DNA of 64,000 nt from Nitrosomonas sp. GTDB lineage: Bacteria; Pseudomonadota; Gammaproteobacteria; Burkholderiales; Nitrosomonadaceae. The notes below the pieces were generated by a model. It ran no database searches. It was not told where the DNA came from and saw nothing but the letters and a program-made list of their open reading frames with translations. The position numbers and the translations under genes were made by a program. Of the stretch, positions 47,806 through 57,293 are shown piece by piece (positions within the stretch are counted from its first letter, which is position 1; the number at the start of each line of letters is the position of its first letter). The stretch covers positions 1-64,000 of the forward strand of contig JAMWZR010000004.1 in assembly GCA_024282035.1 (NCBI GenBank). Reading direction: 5' to 3'.

Positions 47806-48718
47806 CGTGACGTTGTCTGATGATGTAGATTGGTCTTTGCTTGCTTTCACTGTAGATGCGACCGATATATTCTCCCAGGACACCGATGCCCATCAGCTGG
47901 ATTCCGCCAAGAAAAAGGATGGCGGTGAGCAGCGAGGCATAACCAGGCACATCGATACCAAACAGCAATGTTTTGATGATGATCCAGCAACCGTATACCA
48001 AAGCAAGCAGTGCCACGGTAAATCCGGCATAAACCCAAACTGTCAAAGGTGCGGTGCTGAAACTGGTGATCCCTTCTAGTGCTAAGATCCACAAGCGTTT
48101 TGTATTGAAAGACGATTTTCCAGATTTGCGTGATTCCACGGTGAAATCAAGGATGGTGTGTTTGAATCCAACCCAGGCAAATAGTCCTTTCATGAAGCGC
48201 CGACGCTCGGGCAAGCTTCGCAAGGCCTTGATCACGCGTTTGTCCATCAGGCGAAAATCACCAACATCGCGTGGAATTTCACATTCCGAGATGTGGTTAT
48301 GCAGACGATAGAACCACTGCGTGATCCTGCGTTGCACGAAGTGATCTGTATTTCGGGAGGTACGTCGTGCCAGGACGATATCGATGCCACTTTCCCACTC
48401 CCGGACCATGTCAATGATCAGTTCTGGAGGATGCTGCAGATCAGCATCGATTGGAATGACTGCATCGCCCGTGGCGGAATCGATACCGGCAGTGAGTGCC
48501 GCTTCCTTGCCGAAGTTGCGTGATAGTTCCAGTATCGTGATGCGGGGATTGTGTGCCGCATGTCGAAGGAGTGTTGCCAGGGTGTTGTCTGTGCTGCCGT
48601 CGTCAATACAGATGATTTCATGGTGATACGCTTGCAGTTTCAATAGAGTGGATTCCAGTCTGTCAAAAAAGGCATCGAGATTGCTAGCTTCATTGAAGCA
48701 GGGGACCACGATAGACAA
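47777..48718 (-). CDS. GtrB-like polyprenol-phosphate glycosyltransferase (GT2)
   Basis: This 313-residue enzyme has an N-terminal GT2 domain: SIVVPCFNEASNL, IDDGSTDNT, NFGKEAALTAGIDSATGDAVIPIDADLQHPP (DAD metal site) and DVGDFRLMDK. Two C-terminal membrane segments (about 230-250 and 262-285) follow. This is the dolichol-phosphate mannose synthase/GtrB type, which attaches a sugar to undecaprenyl phosphate on the cytoplasmic face. The start codon appears to be TTG, since no ATG or GTG lies between it and the upstream stop. It is first in the gtrB-gtrA-gtr operon. Confidence 0.88.
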   Translation of the reverse strand: MSIVVPCFNEASNLDAFFDRLESTLLKLQAYHHEIICIDDGSTDNTLATLLRHAAHNPRITILELSRNFGKEAALTAGIDSATGDAVIPIDADLQHPPELIIDMVREWESGIDIVLARRTSRNTDHFVQRRITQWFYRLHNHISECEIPRDVGDFRLMDKRVIKALRSLPERRRFMKGLFAWVGFKHTILDFTVESRKSGKSSFNTKRLWILALEGITSFSTAPLTVWVYAGFTVALLALVYGCWIIIKTLLFGIDVPGYASLLTAILFLGGIQLMGIGVLGEYIGRIYSESKQRPIYIIRQRHDGTQTHVKP

Positions 48719-48848
48719 AATGCTGGGCGGTGAACTGGAAAAGACTGCTGATTTCGTACTGGAAATTTAGATGCCTCTCGCTGTTTGACTGGTGAATATA
48801 GCAAAATAGATTGCGACGAGCAATCAAGTGTTGGTTTCTGAAGGGTTT

Positions 48849-49466
48849 TTAATATTCAACAGGTAATGGATCCAGACTGCGCCATAAGTACCAGGTGGCT
48901 ACCGAGCACCAGGGGTGCCATGCCTGTGCAATGGCTAACATGTTGCTTTTATTTGCTGGTTGACTGTTGAGATAGTGCTGGCTGATTGCGCGCTGTAGAC
49001 CGATATCATCCAACGGCAGGATATTCGGACGTTGCAAGTGGAAGATCAGAAACATTTCAGCCGTCCAGCGACCAATGCCTTTTACCTGCACAAGCTTGTC
49101 GATGACGGCTTGATCATCCATTGCAGTCCATTCGGTTTCATTCAGAGTGCCATCCAAGAATTGCCGTGACAGATCCTTCAGATAAATGATTTTTCGTGCA
49201 GAGAGTCCGCAGGCGCGAAGTCGATCTGGTTCCGCATCAGTAATGGATAGTGGCGACAAACTTGGAAGAGCCATGATAAAGCGTTGCCAGACACTTTCAG
49301 CAGCCTTGACGGAAATTTGTTGGCCAACGATTGAGCGTGCCAGGGTTGTAAAAGAACACCCTCGGGATACCAGTGTCGCATTCTCAAATTGGTGTATCAG
49401 TTGCTGCATGATTGGATCGCATGCGGCTAGATCTTGTGTCGCCTGTTTCCAGTATGTTGGTGTCAT
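48849..49466 (-). CDS. DNA-3-methyladenine glycosylase II-like (HhH-GPD)
   Basis: 205-residue base-excision glycosylase of the AlkA/HhH-GPD superfamily. The helix-hairpin-helix motif LVQVKGIGRWTAEMFLIF is followed by RPNILPLDDIGLQRAI, with the catalytic Asp in DDIGL. SIVGQQISVKAAESV lies in the N-terminal helical part. It lacks the N-terminal beta domain of E. coli AlkA (282 residues), as in many shorter bacterial homologues. It should remove alkylated purines. Confidence 0.9.
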   Translation of the reverse strand: MTPTYWKQATQDLAACDPIMQQLIHQFENATLVSRGCSFTTLARSIVGQQISVKAAESVWQRFIMALPSLSPLSITDAEPDRLRACGLSARKIIYLKDLSRQFLDGTLNETEWTAMDDQAVIDKLVQVKGIGRWTAEMFLIFHLQRPNILPLDDIGLQRAISQHYLNSQPANKSNMLAIAQAWHPWCSVATWYLWRSLDPLPVEY

Positions 49467-49778
49467 GGGTTACATCGGGGTGAGAACTATACGATTCTGA
49501 CAGTTTGCATGCTTTCCATGAGTCAAACAAGGCGAGCTGCCATTTTTTGCAGATAAATGACAATTTACATTCAATTATTTTCTTATCTACATTATTTTTT
49601 TTGATGTTTTTAATTTTAATGCGTGTCAAATATTACATTTAAGTCTTTGTCGTGAAACTACAAACGTCTTTAGTTCAACTTGACTATCCCATTTTTTTTG
49701 ATTAAAGTGGGAAGGAGTGGGGGAATGTGGGGAAAAATGGTTTAACCCGATAATTTCTTCTTAATTTGGGGAGACAGT
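49467..49778. other. Intergenic region upstream of the division/cell-wall cluster
   Basis: About 310 bases, very AT-rich in its middle. The right-hand 80 bases hold the MraZ operator repeats and a GATAAT sequence at 49749-49754 that could be a -10 element, although no good -35 lies 17 bases upstream. The remainder has no supported gene. Confidence 0.6.
49708..49732 (+). promoter_or_regulatory. MraZ operator (three TGGGN repeats)
   Basis: TGGGA at 49708, TGGGG at 49718 and TGGGG at 49728 are spaced exactly 10 bases apart on one face of the helix. This is the direct-repeat arrangement bound by MraZ in the mraZ promoter of E. coli and mycoplasmas. A degenerate fourth copy (TGGTT) lies at 49738. 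The array ends about 46 bases upstream of the mraZ start, so autoregulation of the whole cluster is likely. Confidence 0.88.
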
Positions 49779-50225
49779 ATGTTTCGTGGCGTCACGCAAC
49801 TTAGTCTGGATGCGAAAGGTAGACTTGCGATACCTGCAAAATACCGCGCCGAACTAATGTCTTCCTGTGCAGGATGTTTGATCATCACAGTTGATCCTTC
49901 GCGGTGCTTACTGATTTATCCTCAACCAGCGTGGGAACCGATAGAACAAAAACTCAATAATCTTCCAAGTTTTGAAACGAAAACCCGCAATTTGCAAAGG
50001 TTGCTGGTTGGTAATGCCAGTGATGTCGAGATGGATGCCGCCGGGCGTGTCTTGGTGCCGCCGCCATTGCGGCAATTTGCAAGTTTGTCTAAAGAAGTCG
50101 TATTGGTTGGTCAGGGTACAAAATTTGAATTGTGGGATGAGTCGAAATGGAATCAACAGATTGAAGTTGCACTTGATTTCGATAGTGGTGCTATGCCGCC
50201 CGAGTTAAATGGGTTTTCCCTGTAA
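49779..50225 (+). CDS. mraZ: Transcriptional regulator MraZ
   Basis: MraZ is a DNA-binding repressor of its own dcw operon. The 148-residue product has two copies of the AbrB/SpoVT-like swapped-hairpin domain: LSLDAKGRLAIPAKYR (residues 7-22) and VEMDAAGRVLVPPPLR (about 83-98), both with the conserved D-x-x-G-R. A GGGGAGA ribosome-binding site precedes the ATG. It is first in the cluster and lies directly downstream of its operator repeats. Confidence 0.97.
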   Translation: MFRGVTQLSLDAKGRLAIPAKYRAELMSSCAGCLIITVDPSRCLLIYPQPAWEPIEQKLNNLPSFETKTRNLQRLLVGNASDVEMDAAGRVLVPPPLRQFASLSKEVVLVGQGTKFELWDESKWNQQIEVALDFDSGAMPPELNGFSL

Positions 50226-50244
50226 TCGGGTTCTGCTTTAACGC

Positions 50245-51189
50245 ATGCATATTTCGGTGTTGTTGCATGAAACGGTAGAAGCGCTCGCGATAAAGCCTAA
50301 TGGAATCTATGTGGATGGGACTTTTGGGCGTGGTGGTCACAGTCGCATGATCTTGTCGTTGCTTGATGAGCGGGGTAGGTTGATTGCTTTGGATAAGGAC
50401 CCTGCAGCCATTGCTTCCGGTGAGATGCTTCAGGATGAGCGCTTCAGTATTCATCATTGCGGTTTCTCACTCATGCAACAGAAATTGCTGCAATTGGGTA
50501 TTGAAGAGGTGGATGGTATTTTGCTGGACCTTGGGGTTTCATCCCCGCAATTGGAAGAGACGATACGCGGATTCAGTTTTCGTTTGGCCGGTCCGCTCGA
50601 TATGAGAATGGACACGAGTCGTGGGCAAACCGCTGCGGAATGGTTGGCGGTGGTATCTGAAGATCAACTGGAAAGGGTGATAAGAGATTATGGCGAAGAA
50701 CGGTATGCTCGGCAGATTGCAAGAGCGATTATTGTGGCAAGAGCGCGGCAGCCTATTGTTACCACATTACAACTTGCCGAGATTGTCGCAGCGGTCGTAC
50801 GCGCGCGGCAGTCTCGGCGGGAAGCTGTCCGGCATCCGGCGACGCGCACTTTTCAGGCGATTCGGATTTATATCAATCAGGAGCTTGAAGAGCTGTCGTT
50901 AGCATTGCCGCAATGTGTTGATTTGCTGAAACCGGGGGGGAGATTGGTGATTATTAGCTTTCATTCGCTCGAGGATCGTATGGTGAAACAATTTATACGC
51001 AAGGCATCCACTGTCGATGAACCGCCACGCGGTATTCCCATGATGGAAAGTGAAATACGGCGGCTGAGTAAACCGGCTTTAAAGCGAATAGGTCAGACAG
51101 TTCGTCCTGGAAGTGATGAAGTAGAGGAAAATGTAAGAGCGCGTAGCGCAGTTATGCGGGTAGCGGAAAAACAGTTTTATCCGGGGTAA
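50245..51189 (+). CDS. rsmH: 16S rRNA (cytosine(1402)-N(4))-methyltransferase
   Basis: RsmH (MraW) methylates N4 of C1402 in 16S rRNA using SAM. The 314-residue protein begins HISVLLHETVEAL and has the SAM-binding YVDGTFGRGGHSRMIL, ILLDLGVSSPQLE, RGFSFRLAGPLDMRMD and the C-terminal LVIISFHSLEDRMVKQF. It lies between mraZ and ftsL, the usual order. Confidence 0.97.
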   Translation: MHISVLLHETVEALAIKPNGIYVDGTFGRGGHSRMILSLLDERGRLIALDKDPAAIASGEMLQDERFSIHHCGFSLMQQKLLQLGIEEVDGILLDLGVSSPQLEETIRGFSFRLAGPLDMRMDTSRGQTAAEWLAVVSEDQLERVIRDYGEERYARQIARAIIVARARQPIVTTLQLAEIVAAVVRARQSRREAVRHPATRTFQAIRIYINQELEELSLALPQCVDLLKPGGRLVIISFHSLEDRMVKQFIRKASTVDEPPRGIPMMESEIRRLSKPALKRIGQTVRPGSDEVEENVRARSAVMRVAEKQFYPG

Positions 51190-51193
51190 GCAA

Positions 51194-51496
51194 GTGTTCA
51201 AATTGAATATTGTGCTGATGTTGTTGATCATAGTATGTGCTTTGGGCGTCGTCACCTCGCAACATATGGCGCGCAAGCTGTTCATGGCTCTGGAAAAGGA
51301 GAAAGAGACCGAGCGTAAACTCGATGTGGAATGGGGCAGGTTGCAACTGGAGCAGAGCACACTGGTCATGCACGGGCGCATTGAACGCATTGCGCGTGAA
51401 CAGTTGAATATGCAGGTGCCATCTGCCACAAGCATACAAATTGTATCCATTAGTTCTGCGAGTGAAGATTCAAGGATGAGAGGCTTGAAGCCATGA
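51194..51496 (+). CDS. ftsL: Cell division protein FtsL
   Basis: 100-residue bitopic division protein of the FtsQLB complex that activates septal peptidoglycan synthesis. It has one membrane segment (FKLNIVLMLLIIVCALGVV) and a periplasmic coiled coil with heptads (about residues 25-75; LEKEKETERKLDVEWGRLQLEQ in part), ending in a conserved IARE-x-L-x-M segment. The start is GTG at 51194, preceded by GGGGTAAG. The stop overlaps the ftsI start by four bases. Confidence 0.93.
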   Translation: MFKLNIVLMLLIIVCALGVVTSQHMARKLFMALEKEKETERKLDVEWGRLQLEQSTLVMHGRIERIAREQLNMQVPSATSIQIVSISSASEDSRMRGLKP

Positions 51497-53217
51497 TACA
51501 AACGGAAAAACCGCAAATCAGACTGGCAACTTGGCGTTCATACGCGCTTTTTGCCTTGCTGGTTCTGGGATTTCTTGGTTTGATCGGTCGCGCAGTCTAT
51601 CTGCAGGGTATGCAACACGATTTTCTCCAGGAGAAAGGAGAATCGCGCTATAGCCGCATCGTTGAAATGAATGCCGATAGGGGCATGATCACGGATCGCA
51701 ATGGGCAAATACTGGCGATCAGCTCTCCGATTGCCTCAGTTTGTGCCGATCCGAAACTGACCAAAGTGTCTCCAGAACAGCTCAAGCAACTGGCAACCTT
51801 GTTGGAAACGAATAATAGCGATCTGGATGAGCGATTCAATCGGAAGAATTCCCGGTTTGTTTACTTGAAACGCCAAGTGATTCCGGAAATTGCCGACAAA
51901 GTGATGAAATTGAAAATTCCAGGTGTGTTTTTGACGCATGAATCCAAACGTTACTATCCTGAACGTGAATTTGCTGCGCATGTGCTTGGATTTACGGACA
52001 TCAACGATGTTGGGCAAGAAGGGGTTGAGCGTGGCTGGCAGGAAGTGCTTGCCGGTGAGCTGGGAAGCCGTCGCGTCATCAAGGATAATAAGGGTCGTAT
52101 CGTGGAGGATATCGAGAACATCCGTTCACCGAAACCCGGACAAGACTTGATCCTGTCAATTGATCAGAGAATTCAGTATCGCGCACATACGGAGCTGGAA
52201 GAGGCGATCAGATTAAATAAGGCCAAGGCTGGCAGTATCGTTGTGCTGGACGCACAGAGTGGAGAGATTCTGGCTCTGACGAATTTGCCGGTTTACAACC
52301 CCAACCGGCGATCAACCATCAGTAGCGACAAGATTCGCAATCGGGCGTTGATCGACACTTTTGAACCTGGCTCGACCATGAAGCCTTTTACTGTGGCCAT
52401 AGCGCTGGAAGTGGGGAAGGTCAACGCCAATACGGTATTGCAGACAGCACCAGGGCAAATGCAGGTGGGTCGAAAAACCATACGCGATGTGAGCAACAAA
52501 GGGGAGTTGACGGTTGCCCAAATCATTCAGCAATCCAGTAATGTTGGAACTGCGAAAATAGCTCTGTCGCTGCCGCCTCAAACCATGTGGCAGATGTTCA
52601 ATCGGTCCGGTTTTGGTACGAGTACGCAATCGGGTTTTCCCGGGGAGGTTGGTGGCATACTGCGTGCCTACAATTCCTGGAAACCTATCGAACAAGCCAC
52701 CATGTCTTATGGTCACGGAATATCGGCAAGCCTGATGCAATTGGCGCGTGCTTATACCATCTTTGCCAGCGGCGGCGAATTGAAGCCCATATCACTATTG
52801 AAGCAGGATATGCCAGTGACCGGGCAGCGGGTGATATCGCGCGATACGGCCAAAGCTATGAGTTATATGCTTGAGCTGGCGACAAAACCTGGCGGTACGG
52901 CGCCGCTGGCACAAATCAATGGTTATCGTGTCGCCGGAAAAACAGGAACGGCGCACAAACTGATCGATGGCCAATACGCCAAGAAAAGCTATATATCGAC
53001 TTTCGTGGGTTATGCTCCGGCATCCAATCCTCGTTTGATCGTTGCCGTGATGATCGATGAGCCTTCTGCTGGTAAATATTTCGGAGGAGCCGTTGCAGCG
53101 CCGGTTTTCAGCAATGTCATGGCAAGCGCCCTGCGCATCATGAATGTGGCGCCGGATGCGCCGGCCAACAATGTCATTACCTTTACCGCAACACCTGAAA
53201 TGGACGATGAAGGATGA
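51493..53217 (+). CDS. ftsI: Peptidoglycan D,D-transpeptidase FtsI (PBP3)
   Basis: FtsI crosslinks septal peptidoglycan together with FtsW. The 574-residue protein has an N-terminal membrane anchor (ALFALLVLGFLGLIGRAVYL), the class B PBP domain with RGMITDRNGQILA-like opening, and the transpeptidase domain: Ser294-T-M-Lys297 (EPGSTMKPF), QQSSNVGTAK (SxN) and Lys483-T-G-T. Its start overlaps ftsL and its stop overlaps murE, so expression is coupled. Confidence 0.97.
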   Translation: MIQTEKPQIRLATWRSYALFALLVLGFLGLIGRAVYLQGMQHDFLQEKGESRYSRIVEMNADRGMITDRNGQILAISSPIASVCADPKLTKVSPEQLKQLATLLETNNSDLDERFNRKNSRFVYLKRQVIPEIADKVMKLKIPGVFLTHESKRYYPEREFAAHVLGFTDINDVGQEGVERGWQEVLAGELGSRRVIKDNKGRIVEDIENIRSPKPGQDLILSIDQRIQYRAHTELEEAIRLNKAKAGSIVVLDAQSGEILALTNLPVYNPNRRSTISSDKIRNRALIDTFEPGSTMKPFTVAIALEVGKVNANTVLQTAPGQMQVGRKTIRDVSNKGELTVAQIIQQSSNVGTAKIALSLPPQTMWQMFNRSGFGTSTQSGFPGEVGGILRAYNSWKPIEQATMSYGHGISASLMQLARAYTIFASGGELKPISLLKQDMPVTGQRVISRDTAKAMSYMLELATKPGGTAPLAQINGYRVAGKTGTAHKLIDGQYAKKSYISTFVGYAPASNPRLIVAVMIDEPSAGKYFGGAVAAPVFSNVMASALRIMNVAPDAPANNVITFTATPEMDDEG

Positions 53218-54764
53218 GTGTCATGGCCATCAAGCGCAAACCTCCAAAATTGTTTGATATACACTGTCTGAGTGAACTGGGGGTCGATATCCGTAATCTT
53301 CAGGTCGATAGCCGGCGTATTCAGCCTGGCGATACATTCCTGGCTTATGCAGGCGAAAAACAGGATGGCCGGCATTACATTTCCCAGGCCATAGCAGCTG
53401 GTGCCAATGCTGTTTTGTGGGATCCCCAGGATTTTTTATGGGATTCGCGCTGGTCGGTTCCATCGCTTGCCATCCATGAACTCAAAGCCAGAGCCGGAGA
53501 AATAGCCAGTTATGTTTATGGTCAGCCGTCACAGAAATTATGGACGATTGGAATTACGGGAACCAACGGTAAGACTTCATGCAGTCACTGGTATGCCCAG
53601 GCAATGAATGAATTGCAGAAGAAAACGGCAATCATAGGCACACTGGGTAACGGTTTTATTCCTGCGCTTGAAGCTGCAAGTAATACCACGCCGGATGCAA
53701 CTGTATTGCAGCAGGCGCTGGCGACTTATGCGCAACAGGGTGCGGAAAATGTGGTCATGGAAGTGTCCTCGCACGGTATCGTGCAAGGCCGCGTCAACGG
53801 TACGACCTTTTCCGTGGCAGTGCTAACCAATTTGTCGCGCGATCATCTGGACTATCATCGGGATATGGACGCGTATGCAGCAGCAAAGGCGCGCTTGTTT
53901 TTTTGGTCAGGACTGAAGTTTGCGGTAATCAACATGGACGATGTGTTGGGTGTGGAGCTATCGCGCCAGCTTGCCGGCAAACTAACCCGAATTATCGGCT
54001 ATGGATTCCACTATCCCGAATTGGGTTGCTACTCGACACATTTCAGTATGGTTTATGGCTCCAATCTGCGAGCCAGTGTGGACGGTGTCGAGTTTGACGT
54101 GGAATTTGAGGGACAGGTTGCACACCTGCAAGTCAATGTACTGGGCAAATTCAATGCCTATAACTTGCTTGCAGTGCTGGCGGCACTGTTGGCAAGCAAC
54201 ATTTCCCTGGTGTATGCAGCTCGTGCGCTGCAAAGAGTGCATGCTATTCCAGGCAGGATGGAAAAACACGTGGCTGCCAAACAGCCAATGATCATCGTGG
54301 ATTATGCGCACACTCCAGATGCGCTGGAAAAGGTCCTGAATTCGCTGCAGGACATGCTGAGATCGACAACCCGAAATCAAGTCGATCCGCCGAGATTGCA
54401 TTGTGTCATTGGCTGTGGCGGCGATCGTGATCGTGGCAAGCGGGCCATGATCGGTGAGGTGGCAACACGTTTGGCCGATGCCGTGATTTTTACCAGTGAC
54501 AATCCACGTTCGGAAGATCCGCTGCGAATCATTGATGACATAACCGCAGGTGCGCATGGTCGGCGGTATCAAGTCGAGGTCGATCGCGCTCTCGCGATTT
54601 ATCAGGTTATCGATAACGCGCAGACAGGTGACATTGTCCTGGTGGCTGGCAAAGGACATGAGAAATATCAGGAGATTCGAGGGGAAAAGATCCCTTTCGA
54701 TGACAATGAGGTGGTCAGACAGGTATTGCACGATCTGGCCGGTCAGTCGCGGGTGCGATCATGA
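53214..54764 (+). CDS. murE: UDP-MurNAc-L-Ala-D-Glu:meso-diaminopimelate ligase
   Basis: MurE adds meso-diaminopimelate to the peptidoglycan precursor. The 516-residue protein has the three Mur-ligase domains: N-terminal UDP-binding (NLQVDSRRIQPGDTF), central ATP-binding ITGTNGKTS and C-terminal IIVDYAHTPDALEKVL. The substrate signature DNPRSEDP marks meso-DAP rather than lysine. The start ATG overlaps the ftsI stop; a second in-frame ATG lies at 53223. Confidence 0.97.
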   Translation: MSVMAIKRKPPKLFDIHCLSELGVDIRNLQVDSRRIQPGDTFLAYAGEKQDGRHYISQAIAAGANAVLWDPQDFLWDSRWSVPSLAIHELKARAGEIASYVYGQPSQKLWTIGITGTNGKTSCSHWYAQAMNELQKKTAIIGTLGNGFIPALEAASNTTPDATVLQQALATYAQQGAENVVMEVSSHGIVQGRVNGTTFSVAVLTNLSRDHLDYHRDMDAYAAAKARLFFWSGLKFAVINMDDVLGVELSRQLAGKLTRIIGYGFHYPELGCYSTHFSMVYGSNLRASVDGVEFDVEFEGQVAHLQVNVLGKFNAYNLLAVLAALLASNISLVYAARALQRVHAIPGRMEKHVAAKQPMIIVDYAHTPDALEKVLNSLQDMLRSTTRNQVDPPRLHCVIGCGGDRDRGKRAMIGEVATRLADAVIFTSDNPRSEDPLRIIDDITAGAHGRRYQVEVDRALAIYQVIDNAQTGDIVLVAGKGHEKYQEIRGEKIPFDDNEVVRQVLHDLAGQSRVRS

Positions 54765-56149
54765 TGACGTTGCATGAGGCAGCTCGAGCCGTCCAATCGG
54801 AATGGGCGGGCGCCGATGTGCTGTTTACCTCGGTTAGTACGGACAGCCGAACATTGCATCCCGGCAGTCTGTTCATTGCGTTGAGTGGGGAACATTTTGA
54901 TGGCACCCGATTTGTCGCAGGGGCAGCCGATCGGGGGGCTGTGGCAGCCATGATCAATACCCAGACCAACATACAGGATCTACCAACACATTTACCCTTG
55001 ATTCGTGTCAAGGATACGCGCCTTGCGCTGGGACAACTTGCAGCTTACTGGAGGAATCGATTTGCACTGCCTCTGATTGCGGTGACAGGAAGCAATGGTA
55101 AAACGACAGTCAAGGAAATGATTGCTGCGATATTACGCCAGGATGATCTAACTCAGCATGAAGAAGGCGAAGGTTACGATCGTGTTCTCGTTACCGAGGG
55201 TAACCTGAACAACGATATTGGCGTGCCTCAGATGCTGCTGAGGCTGCGTCCGCATCATCGTTATGCCGTGATCGAGATGGGAATGAATCATGTGGGTGAG
55301 ATTGCCTATTTGACGGATCTAGCCAGACCGGACGTGGCTGTGATTACCAATGCAGGCGCTGCCCATATCGAAGGACTGGGATCCGTAGATGCTGTTGCAC
55401 GCGCCAAGGCCGAGATTTTTCAAGGATTGAGTGTGCATGGTACTGCAGTAATCAACGCCGATGATGCCCACGCAGCATTGTGGCGTCGGTGTGCGGGGGC
55501 TCGTGAGATACTGGATTTTGGCTTGCGTGAGCACGCACGAGTTAGCGCAGATTACGAGTTGTTGTCGTTGGCGAGCAGAGTTACGATGCATCTGCCGAAG
55601 GGCAATGCGGATGTCTTGCTGCAAGTATCGGGTGTACACAATATCTATAACGCCTTGGCCGCAGCGTCTGCAACGACGGCGCTGGGAGTTCGAACAGCTT
55701 GCATAGCTGCTGGGCTAGCGCATTTCCAGGGTGTGCCTGGGCGCTTGCAGAAAAAATCCGGGGTGCATCAAGCTTTGCTGATCGACGATACCTACAATGC
55801 TAATCCCGATTCGGTGAAAGCGGCATTGGCGGTTCTGGCGGCGACGAGTGGAAAAAAAATACTGGTACTGGGTGATATGGGCGAACTGGGTGCGTCGTCG
55901 GTCGATCTGCATCGCACCATAGGCAGAGATGCACGCCAGGCCGGACTGGATCGGTTATTGACCCTGGGTGAATTGAGCGCTTATGCAACCCAGGAATTTG
56001 GGCCAGGTGGACAGCACTTCGATTCGCTGGACGATTTGCTGGATGCAACGGAAAGCATGCTGGGCAGGGATGTCACCCTGCTTGTCAAGGGGTCGCGATT
56101 CATGCACATGGAACGTGTGGTTCGGCAACTGGAAAATAAACCTTCGTGA
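54761..56149 (+). CDS. murF: UDP-MurNAc-tripeptide:D-Ala-D-Ala ligase
   Basis: MurF completes the UDP-MurNAc-pentapeptide by adding D-Ala-D-Ala. The 462-residue protein has the N-terminal domain with VSTDSRTLHPGSLFIALSGE, the P-loop VTGSNGKTTVKEM, MGMNHVGEI and the C-terminal LLIDDTYNANPDSVKAAL. It overlaps murE by four bases. Confidence 0.97.
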   Translation: MMTLHEAARAVQSEWAGADVLFTSVSTDSRTLHPGSLFIALSGEHFDGTRFVAGAADRGAVAAMINTQTNIQDLPTHLPLIRVKDTRLALGQLAAYWRNRFALPLIAVTGSNGKTTVKEMIAAILRQDDLTQHEEGEGYDRVLVTEGNLNNDIGVPQMLLRLRPHHRYAVIEMGMNHVGEIAYLTDLARPDVAVITNAGAAHIEGLGSVDAVARAKAEIFQGLSVHGTAVINADDAHAALWRRCAGAREILDFGLREHARVSADYELLSLASRVTMHLPKGNADVLLQVSGVHNIYNALAAASATTALGVRTACIAAGLAHFQGVPGRLQKKSGVHQALLIDDTYNANPDSVKAALAVLAATSGKKILVLGDMGELGASSVDLHRTIGRDARQAGLDRLLTLGELSAYATQEFGPGGQHFDSLDDLLDATESMLGRDVTLLVKGSRFMHMERVVRQLENKPS

Positions 56150-56207
56150 GATCAATGGAAAACGCTAAATCCATATCGGACATCATTATGCAGCAAATGG
56201 GGTTTTC

Positions 56208-57293
56208 ATGCTGTTAGCCTTTTTTCAATGGCTGGCGCAGGACATACGGACATTTAATGTGTTCAGCTATATCACTTTGCGAACCGTGCTGGCGGTGTTG
56301 ACTGCGATGGTCATTGCATTTGTGATCGGACCAAAAATGATTCGCAAGTTGACGGCATATAAGATCGGTCAGGCGGTGCGCGATGATGGCCCGCAATCGC
56401 ACCTGGTCAAAGCCGGCACCCCAACAATGGGAGGGGCTCTGATACTCATGTCGATCATGTTGACGACATTGCTGTGGGCTGATTTGAGTAACCGCTATAT
56501 CTGGGTTGTGCTATTGACGACATTGGGTTTTGGGGCGATCGGCTGGGTGGATGATTATCGCAAGGTGGTGTATCGCAACCCCAAAGGACTGTCAGCAGCA
56601 GCAAAATTCTTCTGGCAATCGGTAATTGCACTGGTTGTCGCGATTTATCTGGCACTGACTGCCGATATACCGGCGCAAACCGACATGATCGTGCCGTTTT
56701 TCAAGGGTGTGGCAATTCCTCTGGGTGTAACGGGATTTGTGATATTGAGCTATTTTGTCATTGTCGGTACCAGCAATGCGGTGAATCTGACCGATGGTCT
56801 GGATGGTCTGGCCATCATGCCAACCGTCATGATTTGCAGTGCGCTGGCGCTTTTTGCTTATGTGACAGGACATGCCGTGTTTGCCAAGTATCTTGGCATA
56901 CCCTATATCCCAAACAGTGGTGAATTGTCCGTGTTTTGCGGTGCGCTGGCTGGAGCCGGGTTGGCTTTTCTGTGGTTCAATGCCTATCCCGCCGAAGTGT
57001 TCATGGGCGATGTCGGTGCGCTGGCACTCGGAGCCGCTCTGGGTATCGTAACCGTTATCGTGCGTCAGGAGATCGTGTTGCTGATCATGGGAGGGGTTTT
57101 CGTGGTTGAGACCCTGTCCGTAATGTTGCAGGTTGCATCATTCAAGCTGATGGGTAAACGCATATTCCGAATGGCACCGCTACATCATCATTTTGAATTA
57201 AAGGGCTGGAAAGAAAATCAGGTCGTAGTGCGCTTCTGGATCATTACACTGATTCTTGTATTGATCGGGTTATCAACATTGAAACTGAGATGA
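56208..57293 (+). CDS. mraY: Phospho-N-acetylmuramoyl-pentapeptide-transferase
   Basis: MraY transfers phospho-MurNAc-pentapeptide to undecaprenyl phosphate, forming lipid I. The 361-residue integral membrane protein has about ten spans. Conserved motifs include [18 protein letters not shown], the metal-binding [31 protein letters not shown] and the [11 protein letters not shown] loop near the C-terminus. It is 58 bases after murF, the largest gap in the cluster, and overlaps murD by four bases. Confidence 0.97.
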   Translation: MLLAFFQWLAQDIRTFNVFSYITLRTVLAVLTAMVIAFVIGPKMIRKLTAYKIGQAVRDDGPQSHLVKAGTPTMGGALILMSIMLTTLLWADLSNRYIWVVLLTTLGFGAIGWVDDYRKVVYRNPKGLSAAAKFFWQSVIALVVAIYLALTADIPAQTDMIVPFFKGVAIPLGVTGFVILSYFVIVGTSNAVNLTDGLDGLAIMPTVMICSALALFAYVTGHAVFAKYLGIPYIPNSGELSVFCGALAGAGLAFLWFNAYPAEVFMGDVGALALGAALGIVTVIVRQEIVLLIMGGVFVVETLSVMLQVASFKLMGKRIFRMAPLHHHFELKGWKENQVVVRFWIITLILVLIGLSTLKLR

